NCBI RefSeq assembly: GCF_002025255.2
Contig: NZ_CP054587.1
Coordinates: 1,302,001-1,366,000 of the forward strand
Origin: Halolamina sp. CBA1230
Lineage (GTDB): Archaea > Halobacteriota > Halobacteria > Halobacteriales > Haloferacaceae
Length of the DNA: 64,000 bases
Direction: 5' to 3'
Below, piece after piece: positions 9,082 through 17,721 of this stretch (its first letter is position 1; every line of letters begins with the position of its first letter). Under the pieces are notes generated by a model. It was not told the origin of the DNA, did no database searches, and saw only the letters and a list, made by a program, of their open reading frames with translations. The position numbers and the translations under genes are program-made.

Positions 9082-9567
9082 CTACCGGAACAGCCGGTAG
9101 GAGGGCTGCCCGGTCGCGACCAACTGCTCCTCCCCCTCCTCGACGCCCCAGTCACGGTCGTCGTCGCCGTTCTCGGGGACCGTGCTGGTCACGTCGACGC
9201 GGCTGACGCCGATGGTGGAGCCGGCGCGGATCACGTCGGCGCTGGCGTGGAGGTCGCCCGTCGCGCGCCGGAGGTAGTTGACGTTCAGGCTCACCGTCGC
9301 CACGTCGACCGCGAGCGGGTCCTCCGCGGCGAGGCGGAGCGCCAGCCCGCCCGCGGTGTCGACGAGCGTCGCGGCGACGCCGCCGTGGATCGTGGGTTTC
9401 GAGGCGGGGTTGGTGAGCTTCTCGTCGAAGGGGACCGTGAGTTCGATCCGCCCGCGCTCGACCGTGTCGACCTCGGTGCCCAGCCAGGAGAGGTAGCCGT
9501 GCTCCTCCTCGATCGCGTAGCGAAGGAACTCGGCGGCCTCGTCGGGCAACGGGGGAACGTCGGTCAT
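9082..9567 (-). CDS. PaaI-family hotdog thioesterase
   Basis: 161 residues with a hotdog fold. The KPTIHGGVAATLVDTAGGLAL segment carries the HGG motif and helix that define PaaI/YdiI-type acyl-CoA thioesterases. The LNVNYLRRATGDLHASADVIRAGSTIGVSRVDV strand region follows in the usual order. An acidic loop (ENGDDDRDWGVEEGEEQ) near the C-terminus is a halophilic insertion. It probably hydrolyses small aromatic or medium-chain acyl-CoAs. No operon partner identifies the substrate. Confidence 0.88.
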   Translation of the reverse strand: MTDVPPLPDEAAEFLRYAIEEEHGYLSWLGTEVDTVERGRIELTVPFDEKLTNPASKPTIHGGVAATLVDTAGGLALRLAAEDPLAVDVATVSLNVNYLRRATGDLHASADVIRAGSTIGVSRVDVTSTVPENGDDDRDWGVEEGEEQLVATGQPSYRLFR

Positions 9568-9627
9568 ACCCCCGCTGGGGCCCGATCCCCCAAGTAGCCG
9601 CCGGGTTCGTGAGGAGGCCGGTTCGAG

Positions 9628-10533
9628 CTACCCCAGCCGGATCGACGACGCGGCAGGCTCGATCGCCACCTGCACGTCGTCACCGACCGCGAACTCGTGG
9701 CCCTCGTGGAACACGATCTTCGCGCCGAAGCTCTCGAGCGACGCGAACAGCGAGAGCCCCGTCGCACGCGTCGTCCGTCCGCCACCGCGGACCGCTATCG
9801 CCACGTCGCCCCACGTCACGTCCGCGCCGCCACCGTCACGCGGCGTCGCGGTCCCCACGTCGGTTCCGAGCAGCGAGACGGGATCGCCGACCGTGCCGCC
9901 GTACGCGCCGCCGCCCGTGTAGTGCGCCAGTCCGCCGTCGATCGGCGTCCCGTCGTCGGCCGCGATCGACGCCCAACGGCCGGGGCCAGGATGAGGAGGC
10001 GCGTCGAGCCGGACGAACGTCTGCCCGACTTCGACGACCGTTCCGGTGCCGTCCCACGACACCCCCGCGACCGGGACGTCCGGAACGACCGGGAGCGAGC
10101 CCGACGCCCGGTAGGGGTTCGCGTCCGCGGGGCGGAAGCCGAGGTGGAGGTGGTCGTCGACCCAGCGCCCGAAGAACCCCGAGCGCACCGTCTCGCCGAG
10201 CGAGTCGCCGGCGTCGAGCCAGTCGCCCGCCGAGACAGTGGGGTCGACGTGGAGGACTCTGGCGTACAGATCCGCCCCCCGCCCGCCGGCCCAGTCGTCG
10301 GCCACGTCGAGCACGATCAGGTGGTCGTGGTCGACCGCGTACGGGCGGTCCGGGCAGGCGACCGTCCGCGCCTCGACTACCTCCCCGGAAAGCGGCGCGG
10401 GCGCCGTGCCGTCGTCGGGATAGAGGTCGACCGCACAGCCGCGGTCGTGGGCGGGGTAGGGGGAGTTGTAGCAGGAGAAGCGCGCATAGCGGGCGAGGAG
10501 GGTGTCGGGGAGCGGGACCGGATCCGCAGGCAT
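9628..10533 (-). CDS. M23/LytM-like domain protein, unknown function
   Basis: 301 residues from the ATG at 10533 (MPADPVPLPDTLLARY); upstream sequence in frame is Arg/Pro-rich antisense of the neighbouring gene. Around residues 25-130 it resembles a LytM/M23 beta fold: HDRGCAVDLY (H and D), then VDDHLHLGF, matching the HxH of M23 peptidases. A linking GEVVEART beta hairpin is as in M23 domains. There is no signal peptide or membrane segment and haloarchaea lack peptidoglycan, so a non-lytic or intracellular role is likely. The C-terminal half (VSLLGTDVG, VTWGDVAIAV) is unrecognised. Confidence 0.75.
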   Translation of the reverse strand: MPADPVPLPDTLLARYARFSCYNSPYPAHDRGCAVDLYPDDGTAPAPLSGEVVEARTVACPDRPYAVDHDHLIVLDVADDWAGGRGADLYARVLHVDPTVSAGDWLDAGDSLGETVRSGFFGRWVDDHLHLGFRPADANPYRASGSLPVVPDVPVAGVSWDGTGTVVEVGQTFVRLDAPPHPGPGRWASIAADDGTPIDGGLAHYTGGGAYGGTVGDPVSLLGTDVGTATPRDGGGADVTWGDVAIAVRGGGRTTRATGLSLFASLESFGAKIVFHEGHEFAVGDDVQVAIEPAASSIRLG

Positions 10534-10586
10534 GTCCGAGGGGTGGCGACGGCCACGCTTAGGTACGTCGGCGCCGGAGCCCACCC

Positions 10587-11318
10587 ATGCGCGTGATCCG
10601 CGGGCGGGCGCCGACGCCCGACGCCGACCGCGACGCCACCCGCGACCTGCTGGACGCGGTCGCCGACTCGGGGACGCCGGCCGTGCGGGCGTGGACCCCG
10701 CACCGACAGCTGGCGTTCGGCCGCCGCGACGCCAACGAGCCGGGGTACGACGCCGCCTGTGTGGCAGCACGGGCACGGGGGTTCCCGCCCGTCGAGCGCT
10801 CCGTGGGCGGACGCGCGGTCGCCTACACGGGGACGACCGTCGCGTTCGCGGCGCTCGAGCCGACCGACGAGAGCCGGAGTGGGCTGACCGAGCGCTACGA
10901 GGCTGCGGTCGACACCGTCGTCGCCGCGCTCGACTCGCTGGGCGTCGACGCCGAGCGAGGTGAGCCGCCGGACTCGTTCTGCCCGGGCGACTACTCGGTG
11001 CAGGCGCCGTGTTCGACAGACAGCGCGGGCCAACGCTCCGGAAAGCTCGCCGGGATCGCCCAGCGTGTGACCGCCGGCGCGGCGATGGTGTCGGGGGTCG
11101 TCATCGTCGCCGACCGCGAGGAGATCGGTGACGTGCTCGATCCCGTCTACGACGCGCTCGGCGTACCGTTCGACCCGGAATCGGTCGGAAGCGTCGCGAC
11201 AGCGGGCGGACCGAACGATCCGGACGCGGTCGCGCGGACGCTGGAGGCGGCGATCGTCGACGGCCGGCCGACGACGGTCGAACGACTCGCCGACACCGAC
11301 GCGGGCCGGGAGGCTTAG
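10587..11318 (+). CDS. Lipoate/octanoate-protein ligase family protein
   Basis: 243 residues. It has the LplA/BirA-type fold signatures: RAWTPHRQLAFGRRDANEPGYD, ERSVGGRAVAYTGTTVAF (RxxGG motif), and SGKLAGIAQRVTAGAAMVSGVV, with the catalytic/acyl-binding Lys in GKLAGIAQ. It probably transfers a lipoyl or octanoyl group to 2-oxoacid dehydrogenase E2 or GcvH; the direction (ligase or transferase) is uncertain. The start lies 53 bp from the divergent M23-like gene, and 24 bp separates its stop from pyrC. Confidence 0.85.
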   Translation: MRVIRGRAPTPDADRDATRDLLDAVADSGTPAVRAWTPHRQLAFGRRDANEPGYDAACVAARARGFPPVERSVGGRAVAYTGTTVAFAALEPTDESRSGLTERYEAAVDTVVAALDSLGVDAERGEPPDSFCPGDYSVQAPCSTDSAGQRSGKLAGIAQRVTAGAAMVSGVVIVADREEIGDVLDPVYDALGVPFDPESVGSVATAGGPNDPDAVARTLEAAIVDGRPTTVERLADTDAGREA

Positions 11319-11342
11319 GGGAGCCCCCGACCCAGTGGACGT

Positions 11343-12644
11343 ATGCTCATCACCGGCGCCGAACTCCCGGACGGGCAGGTCCGGGACGTGCGCACCGACG
11401 AGGGTCGCATCGCCGAGATCGACGACGGTCTCCACTCGCTGCCCGGCGAGGAGACGATCGACGCCGACGGGCTGACGCTGCTCCCGGGCGCCATCGACGT
11501 CCACGTCCACTTCCGCCAGCCCGGCCACGGCCACAAGGAGACGTGGGCGACCGGAAGCCGCTCGGCCGCGGCGGGCGGCGTCACCACCGTCGTCGACCAA
11601 CCCAACACCAGCCCCCCGACCGTCGACGGCGACGCGTTCGACGAGAAAGCCGAGTTCGCCGTCAACGCGGCGGTCAACTACGGGATCAACGGCGGCGTGA
11701 ACGAGGACTGGGACCCCGAGTCGCTGCTCTCGCGGCCGGTGTTCGCGCTGGGCGAGGTGTTCCTCGCCGACTCCACGGGCGAGATGGGGATCGACGAGGC
11801 GCTGTTCGAGGACGCGCTCGCGGCGGCCGCCGAGGCCGGGATCCCCGTCACGGTCCACGCCGAGGACGCCGATCGGTTCGACGAGTCGGTGTACGGAGCA
11901 GACGCCGGCGGGGTCGGGCGGGACGCCGACGCCGACCTCTGGAGTCAGTACCGCACCGCCCGCGCGGAGATCGAGGCCGTCGAAGCCGCCTGCGAGGCCG
12001 CCCGCGGCGCCGGCGTCGAGATCCACGTCGCGCACACGTCGACGCCCGAGGCGGTCGACCACGCCGACGACGCGGGGATGACGACCGAGGTCACGCCCCA
12101 CCACCTGCTGCTCTCCCGCGACGACCTCGACGAGCTGGGGACGTTCGGGCGGATGAACCCCCCGCTCCGCAGCGAGGGGCGCCGCGAGGAGCTGTACGAG
12201 CGCGTCGCCGACGGCACCGTCGACATGATCGCGACGGATCACGCGCCACACACGGCCGACGAGAAGGCGGCCGGACTCTGGGACGCCCCCTCCGGCGTAC
12301 CGGGCGTCGAGACGATGCTCCCGCTGCTGCTCGCGGAGGTCCGCGACGGCGGCCTCACGCTCGAACGCGTCCGGGACCTCGTCGCCGCCACGCCCGCGGA
12401 ACGGTTCGGGCTAGCGGACAAGGGCCGGGTCGAGGTGGGGTACGACGCCGACCTGACGCTGGTCGACCTCGACGCCGTCGAGCCGATCCGTGCCGACGCG
12501 CTCCACACGAAATGTGACTGGACCCCCTTCGAGGGTCGCGAGGCGGTGTTCCCCGAACTCACGGTCGTCGGCGGCAGCCTCGTGTACGACGGCCGCGCCG
12601 GCGATCGGTTCACCGCGGGGCTGGGCAGGAACGTTCGCGAGTGA
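11343..12644 (+). CDS. pyrC: Dihydroorotase
   Basis: 433 residues, amidohydrolase superfamily. The metal-binding HVHFRQPG motif is at residues 54-61, followed by KETWATGSRSAAAGGVTTVVDQPN, a dihydroorotase/allantoinase signature. HAEDADRF, HVAHTSTPE, EVTPHHLLLS and IATDHAPHT supply the remaining metal and catalytic residues, with Asp in the last motif. It closes carbamoyl-aspartate to dihydroorotate in pyrimidine synthesis. Allantoinase is an alternative, but length and N-terminus fit the archaeal PyrC used in haloarchaea. Confidence 0.92.
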   Translation: MLITGAELPDGQVRDVRTDEGRIAEIDDGLHSLPGEETIDADGLTLLPGAIDVHVHFRQPGHGHKETWATGSRSAAAGGVTTVVDQPNTSPPTVDGDAFDEKAEFAVNAAVNYGINGGVNEDWDPESLLSRPVFALGEVFLADSTGEMGIDEALFEDALAAAAEAGIPVTVHAEDADRFDESVYGADAGGVGRDADADLWSQYRTARAEIEAVEAACEAARGAGVEIHVAHTSTPEAVDHADDAGMTTEVTPHHLLLSRDDLDELGTFGRMNPPLRSEGRREELYERVADGTVDMIATDHAPHTADEKAAGLWDAPSGVPGVETMLPLLLAEVRDGGLTLERVRDLVAATPAERFGLADKGRVEVGYDADLTLVDLDAVEPIRADALHTKCDWTPFEGREAVFPELTVVGGSLVYDGRAGDRFTAGLGRNVRE

Positions 12645-12828
12645 GCCCGCCAGTACGTCAGCCCCCGGAAACCAAGGACCGATGATCTGACGGGTCCCAC
12701 CACTCGCGGACCGCCCGCGTTCCGGCACCGGATGCCCGTTCCCACGGGCGGGAATCCCTCTTTACGCTCCAGGACAGACGCCCGATAGCGGCGGCGTTGC
12801 GCCGACTGTGACAGTCTCGCAAGGCAAG

Positions 12829-12835
12829 CTTTACA
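12829..12835 (+). promoter_or_regulatory. BoxA upstream of the small zinc-finger gene
   Basis: CTTTACA is centred about 28 nt before the ATG at 12860 and about 19 nt before the alternative ATG at 12851. Archaeal TATA spacing supports the 12860 start and a leaderless mRNA. Confidence 0.45.
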
Positions 12836-12859
12836 TGGACATTCAAGTAAATGGGAACG

Positions 12860-13018
12860 ATGCCCGAATGCCAGAACTGTAATTCGTTCGTCACGCGACG
12901 GTACGTCCGGGTGTTCACGCCCGAGGGCCAGGAGACGCCCCGCGTCTGTCCCTCCTGTGAGGACAAGATCAGGGACGGTAGCGACGTCCGTGCGGCACGT
13001 TCTACTCGGGGTAACTGA
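12860..13018 (+). CDS. Small zinc-finger protein, DUF7563-like
   Basis: 52 residues: MPECQNCNSFVTRRYVRVF, then PRVCPSCEDKIRDG, with two CxxC pairs forming a zinc ribbon and a basic RAARSTRGN tail. Members are conserved short haloarchaeal proteins of unknown function. An in-frame ATG at 12851 would add three residues. The BoxA-like CTTTACA at 12829-12835 is about 27 nt before 12860, favouring a leaderless start there. Confidence 0.82.
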   Translation: MPECQNCNSFVTRRYVRVFTPEGQETPRVCPSCEDKIRDGSDVRAARSTRGN

Positions 13019-13094
13019 CAGCGATCGTCTGAAGTCCGTGCTCGCGGCTGCGGGGGACTCCCCGCGCCAGTTTCGGTGAAAAACGACGGAGCCC

Positions 13095-14969
13095 TCAGTA
13101 GCTCCGCTCTTTCGGCTCGTACGTCTTGGCCTCGCCCTCGAGCACGACCGGCTTGTACCAGAGGCCGGGGCTGCCGTCGTTCCAGGAGAGCATCGTGTGT
13201 TTGAGCCACTCGTCGTCCTTGCGCTCCTGGTGCTCCTTGCGCCAGTGGGCGCCGCGGAACTCGTCGCGGGCCAGCGCGCCGACGGTGATCGCCTCGGCCA
13301 CGTCGAGCAGGTTCCGCGTCTCGATCGTGTGGATCAGGTCGGTGTTGTACGTCCGCGAGGGGTCCTCGACGGTGACGTGCTGGTACTCCTTCCGGGCCTC
13401 GCGGATCTCCTCGAGTGCGTCTTTCAGCGCGCCCTCCTCGCGGAACACGTTGACGTTCTCGGTCATCGTCTCCTGCAGCTCCGAGCGGACCTCCGCGTGG
13501 TTGACGCCCTCCTCCTTCTCGAGGAGGTAGTGGACCCGGGTGCGCTCGGCCTGGACGGCGTGTTCGACGACACCCTCGGCGCCCTGGGCGTCGACGGCGG
13601 GGTCGCTGTCGCCCGACGGCGACTGTCGGCCGCCATCGGCGAGGGCTCCCTTCCCTGAGGAGGGGAGGTCGGCCTCGCCCAGCGCGACCGGCGAGACGTT
13701 CTCGCCCTCCTCGCTGTCCTCGCTCCAGCCGGTGGTGATCTCCGACGCCTCGTCGACGTCGCCGGCGGCGTGCCGGCCGGCACGGGCGCCGAACACCGCC
13801 AGTTCCGGTAGCGCGTTACCGCCGAGGCGGTTGGCGCCGTGGACCGAGGCGCAGGCACACTCCCCGACGGCGTAGAGCCCGCCGACGCAGGTGGCGCCCC
13901 ACTCGTCGGTCTCGACGCCGCCCATCGCGTAGTGCTGGCCGGGCTTGACGGGCATCGGCTCCTCGAGCCCGTCGACGCCCTCGAAGTCCTCCGCGAGGTG
14001 GAGGATGTTCTCCAGTCGGTCGAGGATGCGGTCCTCGCCGAGGTGGCGCATGTCGAGGTGGACGTACTCGTCCTCGATCCCGCGCCCGTTGTTGACCTCG
14101 TTGAGTTCGGCGCGGGCGACGACGTCGCGGGAAGCGAGTTCGCCCTCGTTGTTGGCGTAGCCGCCCTCGAACATGAACCGCTCGCCCTCGCTGTTGTAGA
14201 GGATCCCACCCTCGCCGCGGACCCCCTCGGAGATGAGCACGCCCGTCGACGGGAGCGTGGTCGGGTGGAACTGGATCATCTCCATGTCCTCGATGGGGAC
14301 GCCGGCGCGGTAGGCCATCGCGACGCCGTCGCCCGTGTTGGCGATGGCGTTAGTGGTGTGGTCGTACACCTGGCCCAGCCCGCCGGTCGCGAGGATCACG
14401 CCGTCGCGGGCGCGGAACCCCTCGATCTCGCCGCGCTTGATGTCGTAGGCGACGACGCCCTCGCAGTCACGCTCCTCGGGTTCCTCCTCGTCGGTGACGG
14501 CGAGGCGAGTGACGTACCACTCGTCGTACACCTCGATCCCGCGTTTGACCACCTGCTCGTACATCGTGTGGAGCATGTGGTGGCCCGTCTCGGCGCCCGC
14601 GTAGGTCGTGCGCGGGAAGGATAGGCCGCCGAACGGTCGCTGGGAGACCTGGCCGTCCTCGTCGCGGGAGAAGGCCATCCCCCAGTTCTCCAGCTGGATC
14701 GTCTCTTTCGGACTCTCGCGGGTCAGCGCCTCCACTGCGGGGGCGTCGCCGAGGTAGTCCGACCCCTTCATCGTGTCGTAGGCGTGGTCGCGCCAGTCGT
14801 CGCCCTCGCGCAGCGCCGCGTTGATGCCGCCCTCCGCCGCGCCCGTGTGCGAGCGGACGGGGTGGAGCTTGGTCACCATCGCGACGTCCGCGCCGGCCTC
14901 CTGTGCGGCGATCGCCGCACGCAGACCCGCGCCGCCGGCACCGACCACGATGACGTCGTACTCTCTCAT
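13095..14969 (-). CDS. sdhA: Succinate dehydrogenase flavoprotein subunit
   Basis: 624 residues. The FAD-binding VVGAGGAGLRAAIAAQEAG is at the N-terminus. SHTGAAEGGINAAL contains the motif with the His to which FAD is normally attached in SdhA. HPTTLPSTGVLISEGVRGEGG and YAMGGVETDEWG are catalytic-domain signatures, and GGNALPELAVFGARAG is the C-terminal FAD loop. An acidic, Ser/Gly-rich insertion (about residues 415-465) is larger than in bacteria. It oxidises succinate to fumarate at the cytoplasmic face. Last gene of sdhCDBA, one base after sdhB. Confidence 0.96.
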   Translation of the reverse strand: MREYDVIVVGAGGAGLRAAIAAQEAGADVAMVTKLHPVRSHTGAAEGGINAALREGDDWRDHAYDTMKGSDYLGDAPAVEALTRESPKETIQLENWGMAFSRDEDGQVSQRPFGGLSFPRTTYAGAETGHHMLHTMYEQVVKRGIEVYDEWYVTRLAVTDEEEPEERDCEGVVAYDIKRGEIEGFRARDGVILATGGLGQVYDHTTNAIANTGDGVAMAYRAGVPIEDMEMIQFHPTTLPSTGVLISEGVRGEGGILYNSEGERFMFEGGYANNEGELASRDVVARAELNEVNNGRGIEDEYVHLDMRHLGEDRILDRLENILHLAEDFEGVDGLEEPMPVKPGQHYAMGGVETDEWGATCVGGLYAVGECACASVHGANRLGGNALPELAVFGARAGRHAAGDVDEASEITTGWSEDSEEGENVSPVALGEADLPSSGKGALADGGRQSPSGDSDPAVDAQGAEGVVEHAVQAERTRVHYLLEKEEGVNHAEVRSELQETMTENVNVFREEGALKDALEEIREARKEYQHVTVEDPSRTYNTDLIHTIETRNLLDVAEAITVGALARDEFRGAHWRKEHQERKDDEWLKHTMLSWNDGSPGLWYKPVVLEGEAKTYEPKERSY

Positions 14970-14970
14970 C

Positions 14971-15870
14971 TTACCAGAACTTCAGGTTGGATTTGACCGC
15001 CTCCCGCTTGAGCTCCTGAATGTGCTCGGTCAGCGGGATATCCTTCGGACAGACGTTCGTACACGAGAACTGGGTCTGGCACCGCCAGACGCCGTTCTCC
15101 TGTTCGATCAGCTCCATGCGGTGCTCCTTCATCCCCTCGCCCTCCCGCTCGTCCATCGCGAAGCGGTACGCCTTGTTGATCGCCGCGGGGCCGAGGTACT
15201 CGTTGTCGTCGGCCGCGATGTTGCAGGAGGACGTACAGGCGCCACACCAGATACACCGGGTGGACATCTTGATCTTCTCTCGGTTCTCGGGAGACTGATG
15301 CTGCTCTTCCAGCTCGTCGTCGGGGGTCTCGTCGGTCTGGAAGTACGGCTCGACCGCCTCCATCTGGTCGTAGAAATGCTCCATGTCCACGACAAGGTCT
15401 TTCACCACGTCCTGGTGGGGGAGCGGTTCGACGCGGACCACGTCGTCGTCGAGATCCGCGATCTGGGTCTGACAGCCCAGCCGCTGGCGCCCGTTGATGA
15501 ACAGCGCGTCGGAGCCACACACCGCCTGTCGGCAGGAGTGGCGGAACGTTAGCGAGGAGTCGTACGTGTCCCGGGCGTCGATCAGCGCGTCGAGCACGGT
15601 CATCCCCTTCTCGAAGGGGACGCGGAACGTGTCGAAGCGGGGCTCTGCCTTCTCCTCGACCTCCGGGTCGTAGCGGAACACCTTCAGCGTGACCGCGTCC
15701 TCGCCCAGATCCGGCTCCGCTTCGGCCTCCTCGCGCTCGCGTTCGGCCTCGCGGGCGGCCTTCTCCGCGCGGCGGCGGTCGCCGGGGCTCCGGGGCTCCG
15801 GTTCGGCCTCCGCCTCCGGCGTCGATTCGGTCTCGTCGTCGGTTTCGGGTGGTTCGGTTTGCGTGCTCAT
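14971..15870 (-). CDS. sdhB: Succinate dehydrogenase iron-sulphur subunit
   Basis: 299 residues from the ATG at 15870. The first ~65 residues are a charged, Glu/Arg-rich extension (EKAAREAEREREEAEAE), probably a halophilic coiled helix absent from bacterial SdhB. The [2Fe-2S] ferredoxin domain has CRQAVCGSDALFINGRQRLGC; the Asp at the third position matches E. coli SdhB. CIWCGACTSSCN and CQTQFSCTNVCPKD bind the [4Fe-4S] and [3Fe-4S] clusters. It passes electrons from SdhA to the membrane anchor. Separated from sdhA by one base and from sdhD by two. Confidence 0.95.
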   Translation of the reverse strand: MSTQTEPPETDDETESTPEAEAEPEPRSPGDRRRAEKAAREAEREREEAEAEPDLGEDAVTLKVFRYDPEVEEKAEPRFDTFRVPFEKGMTVLDALIDARDTYDSSLTFRHSCRQAVCGSDALFINGRQRLGCQTQIADLDDDVVRVEPLPHQDVVKDLVVDMEHFYDQMEAVEPYFQTDETPDDELEEQHQSPENREKIKMSTRCIWCGACTSSCNIAADDNEYLGPAAINKAYRFAMDEREGEGMKEHRMELIEQENGVWRCQTQFSCTNVCPKDIPLTEHIQELKREAVKSNLKFW

Positions 15871-15872
15871 AG

Positions 15873-16241
15873 TTAGAACAGGTTGCTCCAGACGAGCGCG
15901 GTTCGGAGTCCCTGGACGACCATCACGAGGCTGGCGAGCACCAGCACCACGGTGATCGCGGTCTGCTTCCAGCCGTCGACGCCGTCGCGGTGGACCAGCG
16001 TGTTGTGGATCCCGTTGACGCCGTGGAACGTCGCCGTCAGCAGGAACAGCACCATCAGCGAGAAGTACGTCCACGTGCTCATCCGGGCGGAGGTGCCCGC
16101 GAAGCTTACGTCGGCGGCGTGGTTCACGAAGTGCAGGAGGAAGAAGTGGAACGCGAGCACGACGACCAGGAAGGCGGCCGTGACGCGCTGGAGCAGCCAC
16201 TTCGTCCCCGAGCGGTCGAACGAGGAGTAGTGTTCCGCCAT
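15873..16241 (-). CDS. sdhD: Succinate dehydrogenase membrane anchor subunit
   Basis: 122 residues with three hydrophobic helices. WLLQRVTAAFLVVVLAFHFF and TFHGVNGIHNTLVHRDGVDGW carry the histidines expected to contact haem and the conserved anchor-subunit pattern. It anchors SdhAB to the membrane and forms part of the quinone site. It follows sdhC after a one-base gap in the sdhCDBA operon. Confidence 0.9.
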   Translation of the reverse strand: MAEHYSSFDRSGTKWLLQRVTAAFLVVVLAFHFFLLHFVNHAADVSFAGTSARMSTWTYFSLMVLFLLTATFHGVNGIHNTLVHRDGVDGWKQTAITVVLVLASLVMVVQGLRTALVWSNLF

Positions 16242-16242
16242 C

Positions 16243-16635
16243 TCAGAACACCCCCGAGAGGAACGTCGGGACGCTGGCGACGGTGATCGCGCCCGTGATC
16301 ACCAGCGACGCGTAGAAGCTCTCCTCCTGTGCCTCGAGCCCCTTGCCGAGGTCGATGAACAGCAGGCGGACCCCGTTCAGGATGTGGAACACCGCCACCG
16401 CGAGCAGGCCGACCTCCATCAGGCGCACGATGGCGAGGCTCTCGAGCCCGACGATGGTGTTGTTGTACGCCGTGTCGCCGGTCAGAGCCGTCGAGAGCAC
16501 GGCGATATGTGTGAAGAGGTAGCCGATGAGGACCCAGCCAGTGAACTTGTGGAACAGCCACGCCCACATGCCGGCGGTGAACGACCGCCACCGGCCGAAG
16601 TCCTCGACGGTTCCCCGATCGTACGACTGACTCAT
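16243..16635 (-). CDS. sdhC: Succinate dehydrogenase cytochrome b556 subunit
   Basis: 130 residues, three transmembrane helices. The N-terminal segment ([20 protein letters not shown]) and [20 protein letters not shown] match the SdhC family; His in FHILNG is the likely haem b ligand. First gene of the operon. Its upstream region carries a TTCTATACC stretch (minus strand) about 30 nt before the ATG that could be the BoxA. Confidence 0.92.
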   Translation of the reverse strand: MSQSYDRGTVEDFGRWRSFTAGMWAWLFHKFTGWVLIGYLFTHIAVLSTALTGDTAYNNTIVGLESLAIVRLMEVGLLAVAVFHILNGVRLLFIDLGKGLEAQEESFYASLVITGAITVASVPTFLSGVF

Positions 16636-16751
16636 GTAACAGGATCACTCGGTTCGCGGGGGGTATAGAAGTTATCGTATCGGCTACGCCGCCTACCGAA
16701 CGTGTTCCCCCGTCGGCTGTCGGGTGCCCAACCGAAACCGGGGATGCTCGC

Positions 16752-17600
16752 TCACGAGCCGTCGTCGCCCCACGTCGACCACGCCTCCCGTGCCGCAGCG
16801 AGCGTGTCGCCGGCCTTCTCCCCCTTGTAGCCGAAGATGTCGTCGTACCCGTTCTCGGACATCAGGATGGGGAAGAAGGAACGGTCGGCGACGAACTCCA
16901 CGTCGGCGGCCTTGGCGTACGTCTCGCCCGACTCGACGCGCTCGAAGTTGTCGACCGCGAGTCGGGGGTTGTCCGCCTCTGCGGGCTTTTTCACTTCGTC
17001 GATCAGCGTGTAGTACGCCGGATCGCCGGTCGTCGGTTGATCGGGGAGCGCGTCGGTGAGCCGGAGGAACGCCTGCACGATCCGTGCCGCGTTCCGGGTG
17101 GCGTCCTCCGTCAGTTGGCGACCGGCCTCGACGCTCACGACGCGCTCGCAGGAGGTGAATGCGCCGTCGACGACGGGGTTGTGGTTGACGACGTGTTCGA
17201 GCGGGAGGCGGGCAGCGACCGCCTGCGCGACGGGGTGGGTGCCGGAGACGAAGGCGAGCGGTTCGACGCTCGAGTGGGTCGCGTGGATCGAGAGCACGGT
17301 CGTGCCGGCGACGGCCTCGGTCAGTTCGGCCGCCAGCCGCCGTTCGAGGGTTGCGACGCCGGACTCGCCCGGGAAGACGCGGTTCATGTCCGTGTCCAGC
17401 GAGCGCCGGTGTGCGACGGCCGCCGGCGGGTTCGCGACGACGAACTGCACCGGCCGTTCGAGCTCCGGCTCGGCTTCGATCACGCGGCGGATGGCGCGAA
17501 CGCCGCTGGGCTCGTCGCCGTGGATCCCGCCGACCACGGAGAGTTCCGGCTCGCCGCTCCCGAGAACCGTCACGTCGATACCGCCACCGTCACCGAACAT
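16752..17600 (-). CDS. Succinylglutamate desuccinylase/aspartoacylase family deacylase
   Basis: 282 residues from the ATG at 17600; a TTG 18 bp further upstream is also possible. Zinc carboxypeptidase-like fold: GGIHGDEPSG supplies the HxxE zinc ligands, LDTDMNRVFPG the substrate-binding Arg, and LSIHATHSS the third His region. The C-terminal DNFERVESGETYAKAADVEF resembles the barrel-sandwich domain of AspA/AstE enzymes. The natural substrate is unknown. A second member of the same superfamily lies at 34232-35194. Confidence 0.85.
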   Translation of the reverse strand: MFGDGGGIDVTVLGSGEPELSVVGGIHGDEPSGVRAIRRVIEAEPELERPVQFVVANPPAAVAHRRSLDTDMNRVFPGESGVATLERRLAAELTEAVAGTTVLSIHATHSSVEPLAFVSGTHPVAQAVAARLPLEHVVNHNPVVDGAFTSCERVVSVEAGRQLTEDATRNAARIVQAFLRLTDALPDQPTTGDPAYYTLIDEVKKPAEADNPRLAVDNFERVESGETYAKAADVEFVADRSFFPILMSENGYDDIFGYKGEKAGDTLAAAREAWSTWGDDGS

Positions 17601-17721
17601 CACCCGAAACGTCGGCAACTGCGACTGAAAAACGTCGTGGCCGGCCGAGTCGCGGGGGACGGGGCGTTCGGTGGGAACGGCGATCGCGTCGACGATGCCA
17701 CCCCCCGCACAGCTACTGGGG

